DNA from: Emiliania huxleyi CCMP1516
Lineage: Eukaryota; Haptophyta; Isochrysidales; Noelaerhabdaceae
Direction of reading: 5' to 3'
DNA: 64,000 nt
Assembly (NCBI RefSeq): GCF_000372725.1
Contig: NW_005200264.1
Location: forward strand, 91,056 to 155,055
The notes under the pieces are model-generated. The model saw nothing but the letters and a program-made list of their open reading frames with translations, had not been told where the DNA came from and did not search any database. The position numbers were made by a program, and so were the translations under genes. This document shows, one piece after another, positions 56,285 through 64,000 of this stretch; positions within the stretch are counted from its first letter, which is position 1, and the number at the start of each line of letters is the position of its first letter.

Positions 56285-57424
56285 CTACATCAAGATAGCG
56301 AAAGCCTTCATTCGCACCGCCGCCATCGGAGCCACCGCCTCCCACGCGCCCACTGCCGGGTCGTACCGCTCCATCGAGCTGAGCGCGTTGTAGCCGGCAC
56401 CCTGTCCGCCCACAGCGTACAGCTTGCCGTCCAGCACTGCCGCGGCGGGATTAACCCGCGCCTCCACCATCGGCGCCACCGCCTCCCACGCGTTCGCCGC
56501 CGGATCGTACCGCTCCACCGAGCTGAGGAAGCCGTCGTCGTTGTTGTCGCCGCCCACAGCATACAGCTTGCCGTCGAGCACAACCACGGCGTGAGAGTCC
56601 CGCGCCGTCGCCATCGGCGCCACCGCCTCCCACGCGTTCGTCGCCGGGTCGTACCTCTCCACCGAGGCGAGGTAGCCACCGCCGTACCCGCCGATAGCAT
56701 AGAGTTTGCCGTCGAGAGCCGCCATGGCGTAGTTACTTCGCGCCGTCGCCATCGGCGCCACCGCCTCCCACGCATTCGTCGCCGGGTCGTACCTCTCCAC
56801 TGAGCTGAGGAAGCCGTCGCTGTACCCGCCAACAGCATAGACCTTGCCGTCGAGCACCGCCATGGTGTAAGCAAAGCGCGCCTCCGCCATCGGCGCCACC
56901 GCCTCCCACGATTTCGTAGCCAGATCGTACCGCTCCACCGAGCTGAGGGCGCTGCCGTTGTACCCGCCAGCAACGTACAGCTTGCCATCGAGCACCGCCA
57001 TGCCGACATTCGCGCGTGCCGTCAGCATCGGCGCCATAGCCTCCCCCTCCCACTCCTTCGTTGACGGGTCGTACCGCTCCAGCGAGTTGAGGAACTCGTG
57101 GCTGCCAGCGTGGCCGCTGATCACGAGCAGGCGCGGCCTCTCGCGCTTCTTCAGCGTCTCCTTCCAGCCGCGGCGCCACGCGCGGCACGTCCCCTTGGCG
57201 GCGTGCTCCGTGGTCGGCAGGTGGGCGAGGATGTGCGGGGCGAGGTCCGGCGAGAGGAGGACCTCGGAGAGCACCCACTCGGGCTGCTCCACGAGCCGTG
57301 CGGCGTGCTCCTCAGCCACGCGCATTGCGGCGGCGCTCCAGAGAGGCGCCTGCTCGTCGATGAAGGCGACGAGCTGCTCTGGCGAGAGGCCGGAGAGGCG
57401 GGCGCCGATGCGGTGGGAGGCCAT
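56285..57424 (-). CDS. Kelch-repeat protein
   Basis: Intronless, 379 aa from the ATG at 57424 (MASHRIGARLSGLSPEQLVA). The N-terminal 90 residues are helical, with an F-box-like core (LAPHILAHLPTTEHAAKGTC, RAWRRGW). Six kelch blades follow, each with the pattern AVLDGKLYAVGGY....LSSVERYDPATNAWEAVAPM, including the diagnostic Gly-Gly doublet and spaced Tyr and Trp. Kelch/F-box proteins usually act as substrate adaptors for ubiquitin ligases; that role is inferred. The repeats are very alike at DNA level, suggesting recent homogenisation. Confidence 0.9.
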   Translation of the reverse strand: MASHRIGARLSGLSPEQLVAFIDEQAPLWSAAAMRVAEEHAARLVEQPEWVLSEVLLSPDLAPHILAHLPTTEHAAKGTCRAWRRGWKETLKKRERPRLLVISGHAGSHEFLNSLERYDPSTKEWEGEAMAPMLTARANVGMAVLDGKLYVAGGYNGSALSSVERYDLATKSWEAVAPMAEARFAYTMAVLDGKVYAVGGYSDGFLSSVERYDPATNAWEAVAPMATARSNYAMAALDGKLYAIGGYGGGYLASVERYDPATNAWEAVAPMATARDSHAVVVLDGKLYAVGGDNNDDGFLSSVERYDPAANAWEAVAPMVEARVNPAAAVLDGKLYAVGGQGAGYNALSSMERYDPAVGAWEAVAPMAAVRMKAFAILM

Positions 57425-57943
57425 CGGCGTGGGCGTCAGGGAGACCGTCAGCGGGGGCCGGTGCTGCGATCGGCGGCGTGATTTCTTTTTTTGCTCTTCG
57501 TTGGTGTCCAGCCCCCGCCGCCAAGTCCCTGCCTCGACGGCGGCGCGGAGTGCTGGCCGGCTCTCGGCCTCCGCCTCTCTCTAGTATGAATGAGCGTCAC
57601 TTTGTACCCACCCACCCTAGTTCGTGGGGACCCCCCCGCCGGTCGGTGGTCTGCCCCCGAGGTGGACCGGACCCCCCCTCCGCTCCGGTCGGTCGCTCTC
57701 TCGGCGGCGGGAGGAAGGGGAGGTGTGACGACCGACCCCCCCCTCGGTCGGTGTCCTTGCCGTGAGCCCCCTCAAACGCTCTCCCTCCTTCTCGCGAACC
57801 GCCACGGGCGCTTCGAAATCGCCGATTTTCACTATGAAAACCAGTCACGCAGCCAAGCGCCAAGCGAAGGAGACTCTTCGCCGAGGCCCGAGCAAGCCCG
57901 ACCGCACACATATATGTGGAGCATCTACGCAGTCGCAGGCCTG
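57425..57943. other. Intergenic, no gene seen
   Basis: Contains GGTCGGT/ACCGACC-rich G/C blocks at 57630-57760 with partial inverted symmetry. No supported gene. Confidence 0.5.
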
Positions 57944-58866
57944 GAGCGGCCGCACATTGCTCGGTACCCCCCCTGCACTTCTAAGCCCGTCCCTGCTGCT
58001 AGGGGGGGGGGTCTGACCCCCCCAGCAGCAGAGCGCTGCTGCTGGGGGGGGGGTCCCGACCCCCCCAGCAGCAGAGCGCTGCTGCTGGGGGGGGGGTCCC
58101 GACCCCCCCAGCAGCCGAGCGCACTGGACCCAGCTCCCGCCTCCCGCCGCCCCCCCTCCCGCCCCCTCGGCTCGTGTTTGAGCGGTACGCTCGAGGCAGT
58201 TGTGTTCACCGCGCCTTCGAGCCCAATACACCTTCGTCGTGTCGAGTGCTGGCGTTTTACTAAAGACTTGTGACCATGGTGAGTCTATCTTGTACTACCA
58301 CACAACACTCGGTGTCAGAGCGTCGCGCCTACATCAATAGTCTCATCACCGAGTGATTGCTGGCCTGTGGCGTATGACCTCGCACGGATATCACCAACGA
58401 CGAGCATGCGAAGATATTGAGCACTATCCGATGGACTTGTACAGCCCGCTGTGCTCTCCGCTGTGCCACGGCGTATGATGGGCTGCGAGAGCCGTATCTT
58501 CCCTCCTTGACGCAGAGGCGCCGCGAGGCACGAGAGGCGTAGAAGAGAGGCTGGCGCGTGCCCCGCACCGCCCGGTTGGCAGTAGGAGGCCCCGCCGGTG
58601 AGACCACTGATTTTGATGCCGACCATAAATTCTCGCAACTCGAACGCATGCTACTTACAGCTGCTGTCTGTACACAGAGATGCCAGCACCCCCCACAGGC
58701 AGAGCGCTGCTGCGCTGGGGGGGGGGGGTCCCGACCCCCCCAGCAGCAGAGCGCTGCTGCTGGGGGGGGGGGTCCGACCCCCCCCAGCAGCAGAGCGTGC
58801 TGCTGGGGGGGGGTCGGCCATGGGCTTAGGTGTGCAGGGGGGGTACCGAGCAGTGTGCGGCCGCTC
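57944..58866. mobile_element. 0.9-kb TIR element, copy 2 (target duplication CTG)
   Basis: Same termini and layout as 37372-38276, in the same orientation, with subterminal GGGGGTCCCGACCCCC/AGCAGCAGAGCG hairpin tandems, flanked by CTG on both sides (57941-57943, 58867-58869). The central 250 bp differs from copy 1; the outer thirds are nearly identical. Confidence 0.9.
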
Positions 58867-59130
58867 CTGGTCCTGCTTGCCGTCACTTTGTACAAGCTCT
58901 GGCAGCGCTCCAGTTCTCCACAGTACGCGCGCATCGTCCCTTAGTGTCGAGACGTGCACGTGTCCGAATTGCGATGCGGGCCGGGAGGGTGGGCGGGCGC
59001 TGCCGCTAGTGGGCGGATGCGTTGGCGAGTTGCTAGTTGTTTGTCTGCAGTAGATCAAAATTTGGTGCACTGGTGAGCGTAACGACCAGAAAATTCTTTT
59101 TTCGTATAGAAACGCGTCGTCGCGCGCAGT
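58867..59130. other. Intergenic / upstream region
   Basis: Unique-looking sequence between the TIR element and the next start codon. No motif recognised. Confidence 0.4.
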
Positions 59131-59781
59131 ATGGCAAAGGCAAAGGCCCCCGGTCAGCAGCGCAACACGCTGGGCTTCGGGCCTGCTTCAGCTGATGCCA
59201 CGCCGCCAGCCGCTGCTGCCACGACAAAGCACGGCTCGCTCACGCACGGCCGCCAGGCTGATATCCCGCGCGAGGCCGACGGCATCATGAAGTACGCGAA
59301 CGGTTGGAGCAATCCCGCCATCGTCTCAACGAAGACCAAAAACCAGATGAAGTTCTCGCTCAAGAACATGATCGCAAATCGGTACCGATCCTCGCCATGC
59401 TCAAGTCGTCGGCGAAGCACCTCTCCACTGTCGAGGGCCAGTTCCGAAACCTCTTCAATGGCAGCGACCTCGCCGTGCTCTGGGAGGCCAAGGGACAGCA
59501 GATCGAGACGCTCTGGTCCTCGGTCACAGGGGGAGAGGGCACGAGGGCGCTCAAGAAGCTCGAGAACGACTCGATCATCGGGAAGATCAACAAGTTCATC
59601 GGCGTCTACCTACATGGAGGAGGAGACCGAAAGAAGGCACAGCAATGTAAACACACCGCTGCCTTCCGCCCCGTTCGCTGGACAAGTCCTAGAAGATGTA
59701 GGATTGCGAGCGTGGGTGCTCACAATCGCACAGAGATGCTACGATTGCGAGGAGTGCTGCTCACAATCCTTCGACTTCTAG
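59131..59781 (+). CDS. Unknown protein with two compensating frameshifts
   Basis: Start ATG at 59131 (MAKAKAPGQQRNTLGFGPAS). Coding-like sequence runs in frame 1 to about 59380 (KTKNQMKFSLKNMIA), then in another frame (VPILAMLKSSAKHLSTVEGQ, FNGSDLAVLWEAKGQQIETL, KLENDSIIGKINKFIGVY), then back in frame 1 from about 59610 (TYMEEETERRHSNVNTPLPS) to the stop at 59779-59781. The net shift is zero. The family is not recognised. Either two consensus indels or a damaged gene. The last 80 bp fold into hairpins. Confidence 0.4.
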   Translation: MAKAKAPGQQRNTLGFGPASADATPPAAAATTKHGSLTHGRQADIPREADGIMKYANGWSNPAIVSTKTKNQMKFSLKNMIANRYRSSPCSSRRRSTSPLSRASSETSSMAATSPCSGRPRDSRSRRSGPRSQGERARGRSRSSRTTRSSGRSTSSSASTYMEEETERRHSNVNTPLPSAPFAGQVLEDVGLRAWVLTIAQRCYDCEECCSQSFDF

Positions 59782-59811
59782 GATTGAGAACGAGGCTGCT
59801 CTCAATCCTAG
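59702..59811 (+). repeat. Array of three related stem-loops
   Basis: Hairpins at 59702-59727 and 59743-59768 (arms GATTGCGAG/CTCACAATC) and 59778-59811 (arms CTAGGATTGAG/CTCAATCCTAG), spaced about 35-41 bp start to start. Confidence 0.85.
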
Positions 59812-59879
59812 CCTGGTAGAAAAGAAGGTTCACGGACATTTCCCTCGCCGCACGCGTGCAGGACGAGCGTGCGTGAGCG

Positions 59880-62478
59880 ATGTGCCCGACGCTCTTGCTG
59901 TTGCACACCACATTCGCGATTTCATTTCCGGCCGCCGCTGGCCTGACCGCGCCGAAGCCACTGGCAACTGGACCGGCAATGGGCTCGCAGCCGCAGGCGG
60001 CGATCGGACGTGGCGGATTGGGCAGGGATGTGCTCACAGCGCCTTCCACACAGGCCACGGGAATGGCTGGAGATGTGCTCCGAGCACCCTCAACGCCAGC
60101 TAGGCCGCTCTTGCTCATCGGCGGCGCCGGCGCGATCGCGCTTGCGCTCCTTGTCGCTCCGCCCGCCTTTGGTTCCGTCGACACGACCGCTGTGGCGGCT
60201 GCAGCCTCGGAGGCTGCGCCGGCGTACGGCGACGTGTGGGAGAAGGCTGCGAAGCGGGCGCTCGGCGGCGGCGTGAGCGGAGCGCTCGCGAGCGTGGCGC
60301 AGGTGCTCACGCTCATGTGGCTCCGAACCGTCATGAACTACCAGTACGCGTCGGCAGAGCCGCAGATGCCGAACAGAGCCGCAGATGCCGAACAGAGCCC
60401 TGCATTCTAGTGAGCGGACAACACGAAAGACGCCACTGAGTTTGGGTCTGGATGCGGCAGGCCGAGAGCATCTCCACGTCCGAGGCGTTGCGGCGCGTGT
60501 ACGCCGAGGGCGGCGGCACGTTGGGCGGCGGCGTGAGGCGGCTGTACCGCGGCCTCCCCTTTGCGCTACTGCAGACGCCGCTCACTCGCTTCGGCGACAC
60601 CACTGCCGGCAGCGGCCTGCTCCTCTCTCGCTATCACCACCGCGCATTCTTGGTCAGGCGACACCGCCGCTAACACCGGCGTCCTCCTGCTCCTGGCCGA
60701 CCCGAGCGTCTTTGGCGGCGAGGTCTAGCCGAGATCTGGCCGAGATCTGGCCGAGGTCTGGCCGAGATCTGGCCGAGGTCTGGCCGAGATCTGGCCGAGG
60801 TCTGGCCGAGATCTGGTCGAGGTCTGGCCGAGATCGCGCAGAGAGGCAGGGCTCGGTCCCCAAGAAGCAGGACCCACCCGACCCAGCTGGAGCAGCGAGG
60901 CACACGGAAGAGCCGATCACGTGCGCTGCTGCTGTCCACCACTACACCCCCCCCCCTCTCTGCTCACGGGGGCCCTCCCCCATCCTCAGGGCCTCCAGGG
61001 CTCACACCCTCGCCCATCTAGACGAGCCCCGAGCGCACACAGCTCTCTCTTCTCCCCGACACGAGCCTCCGGGACAGGCGCCACGGCGGCGCTGCCGGTC
61101 GCCGTGAGGACTGCGATCGCGTCGGGCGCGGCGTGGGCTCTGCAGGATCGGCCCGACGAGACGGGAGCCGAGCTCACCCGAGATGACCCGCGAGGGTAGG
61201 CGCTGCGTCGGTCTGGAGGATCGGCCTCACTCCGGTCGACACGCTCAAGAGCACGCTGCAGGCGCGCGGCGGCGAGGCGGAGTCCGACCATCGCAAGTCG
61301 CGAGGCGGTGGGCGACACGCGACACTTCCGAGACACGTCCGAGACGCGTCCGTGACATGTCGACGTGCAGGTGCGCGGCGAGGAGGCGTACGACTTGCTG
61401 CTCGCAAAGTTCCGCGCCGAGGGCGCCGGCGCCTCTTTCACGGCCCGCCCTTCCAAGACCTCTCCAAGACAGGTCCTGGAACCTTCCTGTAGGCGCCGGC
61501 GTCTTGTTCCAGGGCGCGCGCACACCCCTTTCGCCCCACGCCCAGCGAGCCCCGCCCGCGCACACCCCGCACGCCACGTGTACGTGCACTCTGCGGCGCG
61601 CCACGCGGATATTGCCGCCTCGCGCGCGTCCGCGAGTCTCTCTCTCCGCTACACATTCACTCGCAAATCGCCCCGGCACAGGTGCGCTCGCCTCGGCGGC
61701 CGCATCCTTCGTCGGCTCGTACCCATGGCAAGCTCCTAGATATGAGGAGATGTGGGGAGGTATGGGGAGGTATGGGGAGGCGTGGTGGCTCGTACCCATG
61801 GCAACCTTCCCCCTCCAGCTGCGAGACAGACAGACAGACAGACAGACAGACACACACACACACAGCCTCCCCCCCCCCTCACCTGGGAGACCTCGCCCTC
61901 GCCCCTCTCCTCTCCCGATGCGAAGCACACTCCCTTGCTCCGGGCAGGTTCCTCACCTACAACGCGCTCGACGAGCGGCTGCCCGCCTCCCCCGAGGGCG
62001 AGGTCGCCTTGCGCCTCTGCCGCTCCGCGCTGCTCGGTGCCGCTACCCCCCCCCCCCCCCCCCGGTGCGTCTCGGACGGCGCCTGGTTCATGACCAGCGA
62101 CAACGCATGGGCGGGTAGGCGTCGCCGCCTCGTGTGTGTCAGACTGCACCTCGAACTCTCTGCGCGTGCTCAAGACGCGCCGGCAGACGGCGGCCAACTC
62201 GACCTCGTACCTCGACGCGGCGCGTCGGAGACTCGTCGACGAGGACGGAGTCCGTCCCCTCTCTGAACCCTCTCGAACCCTTCTCGCAGGCGCGCGAGAT
62301 CGTCGACGAGGACGGCTGGGCAGCGCTCTTCGTGCGCGGGCTGGGCACGCGGCTGCTGGTCAACGCGCTGCAGGCGGCACTCTTCACCGTCCTGTGGAAG
62401 ACAATCGAAGACGTGCTCGTGAACGGAGGCGGCCCAGGCTGGCTCACATTCGCAGCAGCTGGAAGCCCCGGCCTGTAG
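59880..62478 (+). CDS. Mitochondrial carrier (SLC25) family protein
   Basis: Eleven exons: 59880-60353, 60461-60593, 60658-60717, 61078-61125, 61200-61261, 61371-61422, 61493-61513 (21 nt), 61682-61727, 61948-62036, 62119-62219, 62290-62478; 424 aa, all phases consistent. Membrane solute carrier. Motifs: [20 protein letters not shown], then [20 protein letters not shown] (domain 1), [12 protein letters not shown] with the PxDxxK signature and [19 protein letters not shown] (domain 2), [16 protein letters not shown] and [19 protein letters not shown] (domain 3). The first and third signatures are degenerate. The N-terminal extension has two hydrophobic stretches and might target another organelle. 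Most introns begin GC, and their 5' ends copy the start of the next exon. The substrate cannot be told. Confidence 0.85.
60725..60835. repeat. Intronic CCGAGATCTGG/CCGAGGTCTGG minisatellite
   Basis: About ten alternating 11-bp units in the third intron of the carrier gene. Confidence 0.95.
61826..61864. repeat. CAGA/CA microsatellite in intron 8 of the carrier gene
   Basis: Tandem CAGA units followed by CA units. Confidence 0.95.
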
Positions 62479-62937
62479 AGCCGTGGGCCGACCACCATGA
62501 TCCATGTAGCGCCGGTCCGGGCTGCGAAAACTTTTAGTTTTTATCCGCAGAGCGGAGAGAGAGGGAGAGAGCCCGTCCCGTCTGAGTACACGTACGCTCG
62601 GCTGCCGCAGCCACAACTCCTGAGACAATCGGCCACCATAAACCAGGCAGCGGCACCGCAAGCCCACGAAGCCGCGCACGCCCGTGCCCCGGGGCACGCG
62701 AGACCGGAGACGACCGCCCGGACAGCGGCAAACCGTGCGGTACGCGCTACGCACGCTCACATCCCGACTTTACAAGCTCTCCTGCGCGCTATACCGTCTT
62801 GCCCTCTCCCAGCGCCCACACGCGCATGCGGCTGTGAGCATTCTTTCTCTGGTGGTTCTCTGGGTCTTCTCTCCACAGTGTCTTCTCTTTTATTATGAGA
62901 TGGCGGCGTCCACCCCGGGTCGTCCTGCTTCCTCGCA
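62479..62937. other. Intergenic between convergent genes, no gene seen
   Basis: Shared 3' flank of the carrier and FUN14 genes. No supported coding region. Confidence 0.5.
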
Positions 62938-63535
62938 TCACCCGATCTGATAGCCGGCGAGCAAGCCGCCGGCGAGGCCGCCCGAGAACCCCGCGTGCTT
63001 CTGCGCAAACGGCGCGACCTAACGGCGCGGTATTGAGGGCGTGGGCCACGCGGTATTGGTGCGGTGCATGACGCCATTTGCTGTGTGGCGCGGCAAGCCG
63101 TGTGTGGCGTGAAAACGTGCAGTGTCGCGCCTTGGAGAGCGCCATCTTACCGTCGGCGGCGGTGATCTTGTCATCCCCGTCGATGTCGGCCAGCTTTAGG
63201 AAGCGTGGCAGCATCGCCGTCGCGTCCTCCACCGCGCCCTCCACCTTGGACTTGAAGTGGTCTAGCTGCTCGTCTTTGAGGTAGCCCTTGTAGTATGCAC
63301 CGGCGGTTAGTATGCCCGCGGCGAAAACGGCCTTCGTCGCCATCGCCTGAACCTGCTTGCACGCAAACCCCGCTGCGAAGCCGCACCCGAACCCGACAGC
63401 AGCTTCGCCGCCCCGACCCTTTGTGATCTCGAGGGCACGCTGCAGCAGCTTTTCGGCCTTCCTCTCCACTGCAGTCTCCTCCGCCTCTGAGGCGAGGAGG
63501 CAGCCGCAGAGGAGCAGGACGCGCAGCAGGCGCAT
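62938..63535 (-). CDS. FUN14-domain protein with signal peptide and EF-hand loop
   Basis: Exon 1 63535-63131, intron 63130-63019 (GC-AG), exon 2 63018-62938; 161 aa. It starts MRLLRVLLLCGCLLASEAEE, a clear signal peptide. The FUN14 fold is recognisable: GGEAAVGFGCGFAAGFACKQ, then FAAGILTAGAYYKGYL. A canonical 12-residue EF-hand loop follows (DIDGDDKITAAD). After the splice the protein resumes APFAQKHAGFSGGLAGGLLAG.YQIG, the usual FUN14 C-terminus. FUN14 proteins sit in mitochondrial or plastid outer membranes and function in mitophagy in animals. A signal peptide plus calcium-loop arrangement is unusual and may point to targeting through a complex plastid; that is inference. Confidence 0.82.
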
Positions 63536-63596
63536 CCGACAGCGCGAAAATTCGGCCGATTGAAGAATTTACAACGCTTCCATTCTTGCTCCCCGG

Positions 63597-63752
63597 CCCT
63601 GGATGTGCGGTTAATGACTGCAGTCCAAGTGCTCCAAGTGAAAACGACCTCGCCCTCAACCCGATGCCAATCATCCGGCCCGCTGGGTGTGCTTCTCAGC
63701 CCCCCGGCCCTGGATGTGCGGTTACCGACTGCACTCCAAGTGCTCCAAGTGC
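63597..63752 (-). repeat. Two copies of the 60-bp dispersed repeat
   Basis: CCGGCCCTGGATGTGCGGTTA...CAAGTGCTCCAAGTG occurs at 63594-63641 and 63703-63752, inverted relative to 40376-40437, directly upstream of the FUN14 start. Confidence 0.85.
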
Positions 63753-64000
63753 CCTGAAGGTTGCAGCGAGAATCGGCGAGGGATTGCGAACTGGGCGAGC
63801 GACGAGGAGGAGCCTGCTGAGGCTGCGCCGCACGCTGCGCCGCACCTTCGAGTGCCTTCACTGCAGGATCCTTCTTCGTGCAAGTCGTTTTCGCGCCGCA
63901 CCTGGCCCGCGCCCCCGCGGAGCGGCGGACGGAAAGTGGCGGCTGCTCGAGCGGCTGCGGGAGTGGCAGCCTGGGCTATGCCCCCCCCCCCCCCCCCCTT
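63753..64000. other. Right end of window, no gene assigned
   Basis: GC-rich sequence ending in a long C tract (63978-63998). It may be part of a gene continuing outside; no domain seen. Confidence 0.3.

Overview
The window is nuclear DNA of a eukaryotic microalga. It is very GC-rich and intron-bearing, with genes interleaved on both strands and a short interstitial tract of the telomere unit CCCTAA. Splice sites are a mix of GT-AG and many GC-AG introns, plus one apparent GA-AG. The gene set includes a UGA-encoded selenoprotein T, a four-domain voltage-gated cation channel, DUF4116 repeats, a PduO-type cobalamin adenosyltransferase and a large Cys-rich/TIR receptor. This fits a chlorophyll-c lineage such as a haptophyte or pelagophyte. 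That placement is inference; no ribosomal or plastid marker lies in the window.

Layout: 0-6.6 kb, receptor-like multipass protein ending in TIR domains. 8.3-11.9 kb, divergent deoxyhypusine synthase (-) and an unknown helical protein (+). 12-16.3 kb, gene-poor with direct repeats and palindromes. 16.4-19 kb, ADP-ribosyltransferase-like protein and two unknown genes. 19-22 kb, terminal-inverted-repeat (TIR) elements. 22.1-23.5 kb, divergent unknown pair. 24.9-27.2 kb, GST-like protein (-). 27.6-31 kb, methyltransferase and cobalamin adenosyltransferase. 31-34 kb, repeats. 34-36 kb, DUF4116 fragment and selenoprotein T with a candidate SECIS. 36-38.5 kb, mobile elements. 39.4-45.4 kb, CCCH zinc-finger protein and the channel. 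45.6-48.7 kb, frameshifted ankyrin/RING gene (-). 49.4-54.1 kb, NAD(P)-binding protein, pseudouridine synthase and a putatively myristoylated protein (-). 54.5-57.4 kb, decayed retroelement and a kelch protein (-). 57.9-58.9 kb, second copy of the 0.9-kb TIR element. 59-63.5 kb, frameshifted unknown gene, an 11-exon mitochondrial-carrier gene and a FUN14/EF-hand protein (-).

The most striking pattern is in the introns. In the channel and carrier genes, the 5' end of most introns is a copy (10-35 bp, perfect to diverged) of the first bases of the downstream exon, and the intron body is often a minisatellite. This is what intron gain by insertion with target duplication (introner-like) would leave. 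Separately, elements with long terminal inverted repeats and 3-bp target duplications are caught in two full copies, and one smaller element sits inside a repeat whose other copy preserves the near-empty site. Several genes carry single-base frameshifts, often at short homopolymers, so consensus errors and pseudogenization are both possible there.
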